Part shown: positions 35,052 through 42,774 of the stretch, one piece after another | How positions within the stretch are numbered: position 1 is the first letter of the stretch | Layout: each line of letters opens with the position of its first letter | Origin: Herbidospora galbida | GTDB lineage: Bacteria; Actinomycetota; Actinomycetes; Streptosporangiales; Streptosporangiaceae | Reading direction: 5' to 3' | Assembly (NCBI RefSeq): GCF_005233835.1 | Contig: NZ_SZQA01000001.1 | Span: 512,827 to 576,826 of the forward strand | DNA length: 64,000 nt | The notes under the pieces: generated by a model | What the model was told of the DNA's origin: nothing | Databases searched by the model: none | Seen by the model: only the letters and a program-made list of their open reading frames with translations | Translations under genes and position numbers: made by a program

Positions 35052-36089
35052 GTGCACAGTGCGCTCAGCGGCCTGGGACTGACCTCGCCCGTTCTGGCGG
35101 CTCCGATGGCCGGAGGGGGCAGCACGCCCGCGCTGGTGATCGCGGCGGCGAAGGCGGGCGGCTTCGGCTTCGTCGCGGCGGGCTACAAGACCCCGGCCGC
35201 GCTCGCCGAGCAGATCGGCCAGGTCCGGGCGGCGGGCGTGCTCTTCGGGGTGAACCTCTTCGCCCCCAACCCCGTGCCGGTCGACCGGCAGGCCTACCGC
35301 GAGTACGCCGACCTGCTGCGCGCCGAGGCCGACCGCTATGGCGTCGACGTCAGCGACGTCGAGGCGACCGAGGACGACGACCACTGGCAGGACAAGATCG
35401 ACCTGCTGCTGGCCGAGCCGGTCCCGGTGGTGAGCTTCACCTTCGGCCTGCCGGAGGAGGCCACCGTCGCGGCGCTGCGGGCGGCCGGCACCCTCGTCGT
35501 GCAGACCGTCACCTCGGCCGAGGAGGCGCGGGCCGCCGCCGATCGGGGCGTGGACCTCCTCGCGGTCCAGGCGTCCGCCGCCGGCGGCCACTCGGGGACG
35601 CTCACCCCCGACCGGATCCCGCCGGAGATCCCCCTCCCCCAGCTGCTCGGCGAGGTCGGGGCGGCCGTACGGCTGCCGCTGATCGCGGCGGGCGGCATCG
35701 CGACCCCGACCGCCGTGGGTGCGGCCCTGGCCGCCGGCGCCGACGCGGTGAGCGTGGGAACGGTGCTGCTGCGCTCCGACGAGAGCGGCGCGTCGGCCCC
35801 GCACCGGGACGCCCTCGCCGACACCCGCCGCCGCTGCACGGTGATCACCCGCGCGTTCACCGGCCGACCGGCCCGCGGCCTGCGCAACGAGTTCACCGAC
35901 CGCTACACCGCCGAGGCCCCGGCGGGCTACCCCGCCCTCCACCACCTGACCAGCCCGATCCGCAAGGCGGCCGCCGCCGCGGGCGACCCCGAACGGATCA
36001 ACCTCTGGGCGGGCACCGGCTACCACAACGCCGCCGCCGAGCCCGCGACCCGGATCCTGACCGGGCTGACCCGCCGCCTGTGGCTCTGA
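35052..36089 (+). CDS. Nitronate monooxygenase (2-nitropropane dioxygenase family)
   Basis: 345 residues. FMN barrel motifs are clear: VLAAPMAGGGSTPALVIAAAKAGGFGFVAAGY at the start (first strands), VQASAAGGHSG with the conserved His/Gly loop, and LIAAGGIATPTAVGAALAAGADAVSVGT for phosphate binding. Enzymes of this family oxidise nitronates such as propionate-3-nitronate to the aldehyde or keto acid with nitrite release. GTG 35052 has AAAGGA 7 nt upstream. It is controlled, by position, by the divergent LysR protein. Confidence 0.9.
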   Translation: MHSALSGLGLTSPVLAAPMAGGGSTPALVIAAAKAGGFGFVAAGYKTPAALAEQIGQVRAAGVLFGVNLFAPNPVPVDRQAYREYADLLRAEADRYGVDVSDVEATEDDDHWQDKIDLLLAEPVPVVSFTFGLPEEATVAALRAAGTLVVQTVTSAEEARAAADRGVDLLAVQASAAGGHSGTLTPDRIPPEIPLPQLLGEVGAAVRLPLIAAGGIATPTAVGAALAAGADAVSVGTVLLRSDESGASAPHRDALADTRRRCTVITRAFTGRPARGLRNEFTDRYTAEAPAGYPALHHLTSPIRKAAAAAGDPERINLWAGTGYHNAAAEPATRILTGLTRRLWL

Positions 36090-36185
36090 CGCCTCAGGGC
36101 GTGTCGCGGAACCGCTCGTGAAGGCGGGGCAGGAAGGCGGCGAGGTGGATCATGCCGGTCCCGGCCGGTCGGCGATGTCGTCCAT

Positions 36186-37151
36186 TTACACATCTTGCGC
36201 AAATTTGCCAATCATGTGCATTTGTCGGCCGGTGAGCTCCTCCGAGACCTGCCAGACGCGCTTCGCCTCGTCCTCGCCGCGGAGCCGGGAGTAGAGCGCC
36301 TGCTCGGCGGGTGCGCCGGACAGGGTCCCCAGGCCGCCGGGGCCGTAGAGGCGGCCGCCACGCGCGTCCGGGGAGGTGGCGGCCATCAGGGCGGGCAGCG
36401 CCGCCGACTCGACCGTGCCGAGCAGGATGCCGTGCCGGGAGAGGGCGCGGATGACGCGCACGCCCATGGTGTCCTTGGCCCGGCCCATCTCGGGCCGCGC
36501 GGCCAGCAGGCTGGTGGGCGCGACGCCCGGGTGGGCGAGGTTGCTGGTGATCCCCCAGCCGCCCGCCCGGCTGCGCCGGTCGAGTTCGAGCCCGAACAGG
36601 CCGAACGCGATCTTCGACTGGCTGTACGCGCGGCGGGCGTGGTAGCGCCGCTCCCAGTTCAGGTCGTCCCAGTTGATGGTGTTCTCGTTCGCGGCGACGC
36701 TGATCTGCGAGGTCACGCGGGCGCGGCCGGCGCCCAGCAGCGGCAGCAGCTCGGCGACGAGGGCGAAGTGGCCCAGGTGGTTACAGCCGAACTGCAGCTC
36801 GAACCCGTCGGCGGTGGTGCGCCGGTCAGGCGGGGTCATGACGCCGGCGTTGTTGACGAGGAGGTGGATCGGCCGGTTCTCGCCGCGCAGCGTGGCGCCC
36901 AGCGCGGCGACCGAGTCCAGCGACGACAGGTCGAGGTCCCGCAGGGACACGGCGGCGTCCGGGTGCCGCCCCCTGATCTTCGCGACCGCCGCCTCGCCCT
37001 TCCGCCGGTCGCGGACGGGCATGACGACCTCTGCCCCGGCGGCGGCGAGCCGGGCCGCCACGACCAGTCCGACGCCGTCGCTGGCGCCCGTCACGACGGC
37101 GAGCCTCCCGGCGAGCCTGGGGACCGTGATGTCCGGCTGCGTGCGTGCCAT
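36186..37151 (-). CDS. Short-chain dehydrogenase, retinol-dehydrogenase-like
   Basis: 321 residues. [50 protein letters not shown] and the YSQSK catalytic block (with Ser in [10 protein letters not shown]) are present. This is the extended SDR group often annotated as retinol-dehydrogenase-like; actual substrates are unknown. It is divergent from an XRE/MmyB regulator with an array of GCCGATC sites between. A short minus-strand remnant without clear identity lies after its stop. Confidence 0.9.
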   Translation of the reverse strand: MARTQPDITVPRLAGRLAVVTGASDGVGLVVAARLAAAGAEVVMPVRDRRKGEAAVAKIRGRHPDAAVSLRDLDLSSLDSVAALGATLRGENRPIHLLVNNAGVMTPPDRRTTADGFELQFGCNHLGHFALVAELLPLLGAGRARVTSQISVAANENTINWDDLNWERRYHARRAYSQSKIAFGLFGLELDRRSRAGGWGITSNLAHPGVAPTSLLAARPEMGRAKDTMGVRVIRALSRHGILLGTVESAALPALMAATSPDARGGRLYGPGGLGTLSGAPAEQALYSRLRGEDEAKRVWQVSEELTGRQMHMIGKFAQDV

Positions 37152-37180
37152 GGTGCTGCTCCTCGGTACGGGGAAATCGG

Positions 37181-37236
37181 GCCGATCCCAGGTTTCACCT
37201 GATCGGCGGCCCTATCCACGGCCTGCCGATCCCAGG
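37181..37236. promoter_or_regulatory. Operator array between SDR and XRE genes
   Basis: GCCGATCCCAGG occurs at 37181-37192 and again, identical, at 37225-37236. Between them GATCGGC (37201-37207) is the inverse of the first seven bases. The 44-bp spacing is about four helical turns. The array lies in the divergent gap and is the natural target of the XRE regulator. Confidence 0.7.
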
Positions 37237-37270
37237 CTGAGCGCTCCCGGCCGGTGGTAGAACGAACGGT

Positions 37271-38128
37271 GTGATCGATCGAACCGGGCTCGCCGAGTTC
37301 CTGCGCCGGCGGCGCGAGTCGCTCCAGCCGGAGGACGTCGGCCTCCCTCGCGGGCACCGGCGCCGGACCGCCGGTCTCCGCCGCGAGGAGGTCGCGGCGC
37401 TCTGCCACATCTCCGCCGACTACTACAGCCGGTTGGAGCGCGAACGCGGGCCGCACCCGTCGGAGCAGATGGTCGCCTCGATCGCGCAGGGGCTGCACCT
37501 GTCCCTCGACGAACGCGACCACCTGTTCCGCCTCGCCGGGCACAACCCGCCCGCGCGGGGCGCCACGAGCGCGCACATCGGGCCCGGCATGCTGCGCATC
37601 TTCGACCGGCTCACCGACACCCCCGCCGAAATCGTCACCGAACTCGGCGAAACGCTGCGGCAGACGCCTCTCGCGGTCGCGCTCACCGGCGACCTGACCA
37701 ATTACACGGGCCCGGCCCGCAGCATCGGTTATCGGTGGTTCACCGACCCGGCGACCCGCGCGCTTTACCATCCCGACGAGCACGCGCTGCATTCCCGCGT
37801 CTTCGCCGCCGGTCTTCGCCGGGTGGTGACTCTTCGCGGCCCCGAGTCGAGGGCCGCGCATCTCCAGCGTCTCCTGCTCGACCGCAGCGAGGAATTCCGC
37901 GCCGTGTGGCGGGAACACGAGGTCGGCGTCCGGTACGCCGACGTCAAACGGCTCGTCCACCCCGAGCTCGGCGTCCTCGAACTGGCCTGTCAGGCGCTTC
38001 TCGACCCCGAACAAGGGCACTCGCTCCTGGTTTACACGGCCGTCCCGGGCAGCGAAAGCCACGAGAAACTCCGGCTGCTTTCCGTCATCGGCCCAAATGC
38101 CATTCTTGTCGGCCGAAACCACGAATAG
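37271..38128 (+). CDS. XRE-family regulator with MmyB-like ligand domain
   Basis: 285 residues, the second member of this family in the window. Helix-turn-helix TAGLRREEVAALCHISADYYSRLERERG, then the MmyB-like domain (YRWFTDPATRALYHP; VKRLVHPELGVLELACQALL). GTG 37271 lies 35 bp after the second operator repeat. As with the pair at 15.4-17.2 kb it is divergent from an SDR gene, so the two loci are paralogous modules. Confidence 0.9.
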   Translation: MIDRTGLAEFLRRRRESLQPEDVGLPRGHRRRTAGLRREEVAALCHISADYYSRLERERGPHPSEQMVASIAQGLHLSLDERDHLFRLAGHNPPARGATSAHIGPGMLRIFDRLTDTPAEIVTELGETLRQTPLAVALTGDLTNYTGPARSIGYRWFTDPATRALYHPDEHALHSRVFAAGLRRVVTLRGPESRAAHLQRLLLDRSEEFRAVWREHEVGVRYADVKRLVHPELGVLELACQALLDPEQGHSLLVYTAVPGSESHEKLRLLSVIGPNAILVGRNHE

Positions 38129-38220
38129 GTGAACCGTCTCACTTAGCGGTCCCCCGCTTCTCACAAACGCGTTTCCGGATTATGAACGGCGTGACAACTT
38201 CTCACACCGGAAGGAAACCC

Positions 38221-39300
38221 GTGACGCGATTATCAAGGCTCTTGATGGCGGTTGCGATCGCCCTCGGGCTCGTGCAGGTCGCCACGAGCCCCGCGCAGGC
38301 CACCGTCCCCAACCGCTGGGGCTACGCCTACGTCGACGTCCCCGCCGGAATCCCCAGCCTTGCCCACCAGGCTGGAAGCTGGCCGGGCGGCTTCAACGTC
38401 AGCGTGACCCCGGGCGTGCCCGGCGAGACGATCGTCCGGTTCCCGCAGATCGCGGGCCCCGGCGGCGTCGCCCACGCCACGGCGGTGGCCAACGCGCCCT
38501 ACATCTGCCAGGTCGCCAAGTGGGTGCCGGTCGGCACCGACCAGATCGTCGTGGTCAGGTGTCACCAGTTCGGCGGCGCGCCCGTCACCACGCCGTTCAC
38601 GGTCACCTGGTCGGAGAGCACGCCCCCCATGGTCGGCCCTGCCGGGCAGGGCTTCGGGTACGTGCACTACAACGGCGGGACCATCGCCTCCTACAACTCC
38701 GCGTTCGGCGCCAACCTCGTCAGTGTGCTGGGCGTGGGCTGGTACAAGGTCGACCTGAACGGTCTCGGCTCCGCGGCCCCGGCCGGCAACATCCAGGTGA
38801 CGGCGCAGAACGACCTGACCCAGGCCAGATGCAAGGTCGTCAACTGGATCCCGGGCGCGGCGGTCCAACAGATCGAAGTACGGTGCTTCAACGCGGTGAA
38901 CACCCCGATGCACTCCGGCTGGAGCCTGACCTACCAGCGGGAGCGCAACATCAACGGGCGCTGGGTGCCGCCGAAGGCGTTCGCGTACACCTTCGATCAC
39001 ACGCCCGCCAACCCGGGGCCCTACGCGCCGGCCCCCGCCGGGATCAACTACAACTCGCAGAGCAGCACCAACACCGTACGGACGTCCGGCACGGGCCTGC
39101 GCATGGTCACGTTCCCCAGAGTGGGCTACGCGATCGACCACGTGCAGGTGACGGCGTACGGGAACAACCCTGACCACTGCAACCTGCAGACGTTGTGGAA
39201 CACCAGCGGCGCGGTCGCCACGGTGCGCAACGTGCAGTGCTGGACGGGGGTGACGCGCGTCGACCGCGCGTCGTTCGTGTCGTACACCTCCACGCAGTAA
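38221..39300 (+). CDS. Secreted protein with three Cys-paired tandem domains
   Basis: 359 residues from GTG 38221, supported by GGAAGGAAA; an upstream ATG at 38181 has no such support. Signal peptide: RLSRLLMAVAIALGLVQVA with cleavage near PAQA. The mature protein is three tandem domains of about 105-115 residues. Each starts with [WFA]xYxYV-like residues and carries one Cys pair (ICQVAKW...VVRCHQF; RCKVVNW...EVRCFNA; HCNLQTLW...NVQCWTG). No known family comes to mind. CTTCTCACA occurs twice upstream (38157 and 38198). Extracellular, role unknown. Confidence 0.8.
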   Translation: MTRLSRLLMAVAIALGLVQVATSPAQATVPNRWGYAYVDVPAGIPSLAHQAGSWPGGFNVSVTPGVPGETIVRFPQIAGPGGVAHATAVANAPYICQVAKWVPVGTDQIVVVRCHQFGGAPVTTPFTVTWSESTPPMVGPAGQGFGYVHYNGGTIASYNSAFGANLVSVLGVGWYKVDLNGLGSAAPAGNIQVTAQNDLTQARCKVVNWIPGAAVQQIEVRCFNAVNTPMHSGWSLTYQRERNINGRWVPPKAFAYTFDHTPANPGPYAPAPAGINYNSQSSTNTVRTSGTGLRMVTFPRVGYAIDHVQVTAYGNNPDHCNLQTLWNTSGAVATVRNVQCWTGVTRVDRASFVSYTSTQ

Positions 39301-39307
39301 GAAAGCG

Positions 39308-39334
39308 GCGGCGGGGGCGATCCGCCCCCGCCGC
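39308..39334. terminator. Terminator after the secreted protein gene
   Basis: GCGGCGGGGGCG (39308-39319) and CGCCCCCGCCGC (39323-39334) form a perfect 12-bp stem with a 3-nt loop. It lies between convergent genes and probably serves both. Confidence 0.88.
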
Positions 39335-39336
39335 TC

Positions 39337-39915
39337 TCAGCAGTCGCGCGCGGCCGGCAGAGGCGGCCCCGGCAGCGGCCGGGCCCCGGCGGCGCGCAGG
39401 CCGTCGAGCATCAGCGCGAGGTGGCGACGCCAGGCTGCCGGGGACGTCTGGCGGGTGGCGGCGACGGTCGCCGACACTCCCCAGATCACGAAGGCCAGGT
39501 CGGCGAGCGTGACGTCGGCCCGCAGGTCCCCGGCGCTCTGGGCGCGTTCGACGATCTCGAGCATCAGCCCGTATCCACGGTCGCCGTCCACCGGCGCGGT
39601 CCGCGCGGCCAGGTCGTTGTAGCCGAGGTCGGCCGCCTGGAGCTCGCACACAGCGGTCAGGAAGGCGGCGAACCCCTCCCAGGCGTCGTCCGTGGCCAGG
39701 GCCTGCTCGGCCAGGTCGGCCACGGTCGCTCTCCGGTCGGCGAAGACCGCCTCCACCAGAGCGTCGCGGGTGGGGAACCGGTTGTAGAGCGTCCCGATGC
39801 TCACCCCCGCCACCCGCGCGATCTCGTCGAGCGGCACGTCGAGCCCCCGGTCGGCGAACAGCCGCCGCGCCGCGCGGAGCAGGCGCTCGCGGTTCTGTAC
39901 GGCGTCCTTGCGCAT
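39337..39915 (-). CDS. TetR-family repressor
   Basis: 192 residues from ATG 39915, which follows TAGGGT by 7 nt (leaderless layout); GTG 39924 is an alternative. The DNA-binding part reads IARVAGVSIGTLYNRFPTRDALVEAV. The C-terminal ligand domain has no recognisable signature. It is divergent from an SDR-like gene, and a perfect 8-6-8 inverted repeat plus a third half-site lies between them, so autoregulation and control of the neighbour are expected. Confidence 0.88.
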   Translation of the reverse strand: MRKDAVQNRERLLRAARRLFADRGLDVPLDEIARVAGVSIGTLYNRFPTRDALVEAVFADRRATVADLAEQALATDDAWEGFAAFLTAVCELQAADLGYNDLAARTAPVDGDRGYGLMLEIVERAQSAGDLRADVTLADLAFVIWGVSATVAATRQTSPAAWRRHLALMLDGLRAAGARPLPGPPLPAARDC

Positions 39916-39931
39916 GGCCGCCACCCTAGCT

Positions 39932-39970
39932 AACTTGAGGGCTGTCTCAAGTTGAGGGAGATCTCAAGTT
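39932..39970. promoter_or_regulatory. TetR operator with three half-sites
   Basis: AACTTGAG (39932-39939) and CTCAAGTT (39946-39953) are a perfect inverted repeat with a 6-bp spacer. A third CTCAAGTT (39963-39970) touches the ATG of the plus-strand gene. Confidence 0.82.
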
Positions 39971-40759
39971 ATGACCCGGACGATCGTGATCACCGGCGGC
40001 ACGCACGGCATCGGCCGGGCGCTGGCCCGCCACCACGCCGAACGCGGCGACCAGGTCGTGGCCGTGGGCAGCGGCAGCCGCCCGCACGAGGACGCGCCGA
40101 ACATCCGGTTCGTCAGGTCCGATCTCAGCTCCCTGCGCCAGACCCACGACCTGGTGGCCCGGCTCGCCGCCGAGCACCCCGTGATCGACGCCCTGATCCT
40201 CGGGGCGTTCCGGTTCAACCCGGTCCGGGTGGAGACCGAGGAGGGCTTCGAGCACACCTTCGCCCTCTACGTGCTCAACCGCCATCTCATGGCCGAAGGG
40301 CTGCGCGGCCCGCTGCAACGGGCGGCGGCCCCGGTGATCGTCAACCTGTGCGGCGCCGGCCGGGGCGGCCGGATCCACTGGGACGACCTGCAGCTGAAGA
40401 ACGGGTACCGGCCGTTGACGGCGACCCTGCAGGGAGCCAGGGCCGCCGAACTGCTCGGGGCGGCCTACGCCTCCGAGCACGTGAGATACGTCCTGTACAA
40501 CCCGGTGTTCGTGGCGACGGGCCTGCACGAACCGTTCAGGCAGCCGCTGCGCGGCCTCGTGCGGGCGGCGTCGGCGCTGTTCGCCCAGCCGGTGGCCAGG
40601 GCGATCCCGCCGATCGCCGCCCTCGTCGACCGCCCACCGGCCGAGCCGCTCACGACGTGGCGCAGGGGCAGACGCCTCGACCACGCCGTGGACGCGCACG
40701 AGGCGCGGCGCTTCGCGGAGACCGTTCGCGCGCTCAGTGAGCGGCGCCCGCCAGGTTGA
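39971..40759 (+). CDS. SDR-fold protein lacking the catalytic YxxxK
   Basis: 262 residues. The cofactor loop is intact (ITGGTHGIGRALARHHAE), but the NNAG motif reads ILGAF and the expected Tyr-x3-Lys is absent: NGYRPLTATLQGAR has Tyr with Thr at the Lys position. It may bind NAD(P) without classical dehydrogenase chemistry, or use other residues. The TetR operator half-site abuts its ATG. Its 3' end overlaps the convergent guanidinium exporter gene by 26 nt. Confidence 0.8.
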   Translation: MTRTIVITGGTHGIGRALARHHAERGDQVVAVGSGSRPHEDAPNIRFVRSDLSSLRQTHDLVARLAAEHPVIDALILGAFRFNPVRVETEEGFEHTFALYVLNRHLMAEGLRGPLQRAAAPVIVNLCGAGRGGRIHWDDLQLKNGYRPLTATLQGARAAELLGAAYASEHVRYVLYNPVFVATGLHEPFRQPLRGLVRAASALFAQPVARAIPPIAALVDRPPAEPLTTWRRGRRLDHAVDAHEARRFAETVRALSERRPPG

Positions 40760-41057
40760 GGCCCACCACCCCCACGAGGATGAGGACGATCGAGGCGATC
40801 TTGAGGGGGCTCACGTCGTCGCCCAGCAGGACCATGCCGAGGGTGGCGGTGCCGACCGCGCCGATGCCGGTCCAGACGGCGTAGGCGGTGCCGACGTCGA
40901 GACTCTTCAGCGCCACGGCCAGCAGACCGAAACTGAGAACCGCGAAGCCGACGAAGGCGGCGGCGGGGACCGGGACGGAGAACCCGTCGCTCAGCTTGAG
41001 CGAGTAGGCCATCGCGATCTCGAACAGACCGGCGGCGATGAGAAGGATCCAGGCCAT
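40734..41057 (-). CDS. gdx: SMR-family guanidinium exporter (Gdx/SugE)
   Basis: 107 residues with four membrane helices. Glu13, the shared proton/guanidinium site, is present, as are Ser42, Tyr59 and Trp62 in the SugE/Gdx signature GTAYAVWTGIGAVGT. Trp16 of known Gdx proteins is Met here. The protein exports guanidinium in exchange for protons as an antiparallel dimer. AAAGGAG 6 nt before the ATG lies directly after a guanidine-III riboswitch, which fixes the physiological ligand. Known alternative annotation is quaternary ammonium resistance protein. Confidence 0.93.
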   Translation of the reverse strand: MAWILLIAAGLFEIAMAYSLKLSDGFSVPVPAAAFVGFAVLSFGLLAVALKSLDVGTAYAVWTGIGAVGTATLGMVLLGDDVSPLKIASIVLILVGVVGLNLAGAAH

Positions 41058-41073
41058 GACGGCTCCTTTCGGA

Positions 41074-41113
41074 GCGTCGTCTTGGCAGTCCGGGTACGGC
41101 GCGTCTCGTCCGG
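41074..41113 (-). ncRNA. Guanidine-III riboswitch (ykkC-III)
   Basis: The minus strand from 41113 to 41074 starts CCGGACGAG, continues CGCGCCGTACCCGG and ends AAGACGACGC. This agrees with the roughly 41-nt guanidine-III consensus, including the Thermobifida fusca RNA of known structure, with small changes in the loops and one base fewer. Pairing of GGCG/CGCC-type segments gives the pseudoknot. It ends 16 nt before the ATG, so ligand binding would expose the RBS AAAGGAG and turn on the guanidinium exporter. Confidence 0.93.
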
Positions 41114-41260
41114 GCGGATCCCCTTGGCGGGCCGCATCGGGGTCAACGGCCACCTCATCGGGATGATTCCCCGATCTCACAACGCGGTCATGCCGGTTGT
41201 GCGCCGCCTCCTTCAGGTCGTGGCAGGAGGTGCTCGATCGTGACGTCGTATCGCTCTGCC

Positions 41261-41662
41261 TCACGCCACGGCGGTTCCCTCGAGTTCGACCAGCTGCCCG
41301 GGGATCGCCAGCCGCGTCACCCCCAGCATCGTCGTGGCCGGCGCGACCCCGGCGGCGCCCAGCCGTGACGCCAGCACGCCGTAGTGCCGGAACAGCAGGT
41401 CGACGTCGGTCGTGTACACGTTGAGCCGCACCAGGTTCCCCAGTGACATGCCCGCCTCCGCCAGCACCGCCTCCACGTTGTCGAGGCTCAGCGCCAGCTG
41501 CCCGGCCATGTCGTCGGCATGCTCCGGCCTGCCGTCGGCGCTCATCGCGGTCTGCCCCGAGAGGTAGAGGGTCCGGGTCTCCCCCGAAACCAGTTCGCCC
41601 TGGTTGAAGCCCAGTTCCACCGACCACGTCACCGGGTTGACGGCCGTTCGCCGCATCGTCAT
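41261..41662 (-). CDS. RidA/YjgF/YER057c family protein
   Basis: 133 residues. The RidA fold is visible: NQGELVSGETRTLYLSGQTAMSADG, a QLALSLDNVEAVLAEAG helix, and NLVRLNVYTTDV with the Arg that binds carboxylate in imine deaminases; the typical end MLGVTRLAIPGQLVELEGTAVA also fits. Members hydrolyse reactive enamines/imines or have other small-molecule roles. It is divergent from a WYL regulator with a 7-5-7 palindrome between, so the two probably form one regulatory unit. Confidence 0.88.
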   Translation of the reverse strand: MTMRRTAVNPVTWSVELGFNQGELVSGETRTLYLSGQTAMSADGRPEHADDMAGQLALSLDNVEAVLAEAGMSLGNLVRLNVYTTDVDLLFRHYGVLASRLGAAGVAPATTMLGVTRLAIPGQLVELEGTAVA

Positions 41663-41712
41663 GAGAGAGCTCCGTTCGCTTCGCCTGTACCGAACCGAGC
41701 CTCCCGCCGAAT

Positions 41713-41752
41713 CACGACATCCTCTGTCGTGTATTCCTCCTAAGGTTTCCGT
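41713..41752. promoter_or_regulatory. WYL-regulator operator and leaderless promoter
   Basis: CACGACA (41713-41719) and TGTCGTG (41725-41731) form a perfect inverted repeat with a 5-bp spacer. TAAGGT (41741-41746) stands 6 nt before the WYL gene ATG, as a leaderless -10 box; the operator lies just upstream of it. Confidence 0.7.
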
Positions 41753-42757
41753 ATGCGTGCCGACCGGCTGGTCTCCCTGGTGCTGCTGCTCCGGCGGCAC
41801 GGGCGGCTGTCGGCGTCGGCGCTGGCGCGGGAGCTGGAGGTGTCGACCCGTACCGTCCTGCGCGACATCGAGGCGCTGTCGGCGGCGGGGGTGCCGGTCT
41901 ACGCCGAGCGGGGCAGGCACGGCGGGTTCGCGCTGCTGCCGGGGTTCCGTACCGAGCTCACCGGGCTGACCCCAGACGAGGCCCTCGCGCTGCTGATCGC
42001 GGGATCGCGGCGGGGCGCGCAGGCGTTCGGGCTCGGGTCGGCGCTCGCGTCGGCGATGCTCAAGGTGGTCGACGCGCTGCCCGACAGCTATCGCGACACC
42101 GCCGCCGGGGCGGCCGAGCGGCTGCTCATCGACCCAGAAAGCGACCTGCTCTCGCGGCGGCTGGTCTACGAGGAGGCGCCCGACGCCGTCGTGGCGGGGG
42201 TGCTGCGCGCGGTGCTCGCGGGGCGCAAGCTGCGGATCCACTACGCCGCCGCCGACCAGGGGCCGGAATGGCGCACGGTCGACCCGATCGGCCTGGTGAC
42301 CGTGCGCGACCGGGGGTATCTGCTGGCCACGCGGTCGGGCGCCGACCGCACCTACCGGCTGTCGAGGATCGCGGCCGTCGAGGAGCTCGCCGAACCGGCG
42401 GAGCGGCCCGATCGCGTCGACCTCGACCGGGCCTGGCAGGAGCGCAGCACCCGCTTCCGGGCGGGCGGCGACCAGGTCACCGTACTGGTCCTGCTCGACG
42501 CGGCGCGGCGGGAGGAGCTGGCCGGCACCGCGCTGGCCGTCGTCAGCGAGGAGACCGAATCAGACGGCCGGCTGCGGCTGGAGGTCGCCTTCCAGGATTC
42601 CCGCCACGCCGTGTGGGCGCTGTGGCGGCTGGGCGCGGGCGCGGAGGCCCTCGCGCCGCAGTGGTTGCGCACCGCCCTGCGCGATCGCGCCGCCGCGCTC
42701 GCCACCCGCTACGGCTCCGTTACGGCTCCGCCCACCCGGCCCCGACCGCCGGCCTGA
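41753..42757 (+). CDS. WYL-domain transcriptional regulator
   Basis: 334 residues: an N-terminal DeoR-like winged helix (LLLRRHGRLSASALARELEVSTRTVLRDIEAL), then a WYL domain (RKLRIHYAAA, RTVDPIGLVTVRDRGYLLA, YRLSRIAAVEEL) and a C-terminal WCX-like region. WYL proteins often sense nucleotides or small metabolites. The tryptophan of the name motif is Gly here, a common variant. It is divergent from the RidA gene and starts 6 nt after TAAGGT. Confidence 0.9.
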   Translation: MRADRLVSLVLLLRRHGRLSASALARELEVSTRTVLRDIEALSAAGVPVYAERGRHGGFALLPGFRTELTGLTPDEALALLIAGSRRGAQAFGLGSALASAMLKVVDALPDSYRDTAAGAAERLLIDPESDLLSRRLVYEEAPDAVVAGVLRAVLAGRKLRIHYAAADQGPEWRTVDPIGLVTVRDRGYLLATRSGADRTYRLSRIAAVEELAEPAERPDRVDLDRAWQERSTRFRAGGDQVTVLVLLDAARREELAGTALAVVSEETESDGRLRLEVAFQDSRHAVWALWRLGAGAEALAPQWLRTALRDRAAALATRYGSVTAPPTRPRPPA

Positions 42758-42774
42758 GCCCGCGCCGCGACGCC

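Noticed and set aside
36092..36185. Short minus-strand reading MIHLAAFLPRLHERF
   Set aside because: Looks like the tail of some gene, but it is only about 19 codons and no family can be named.
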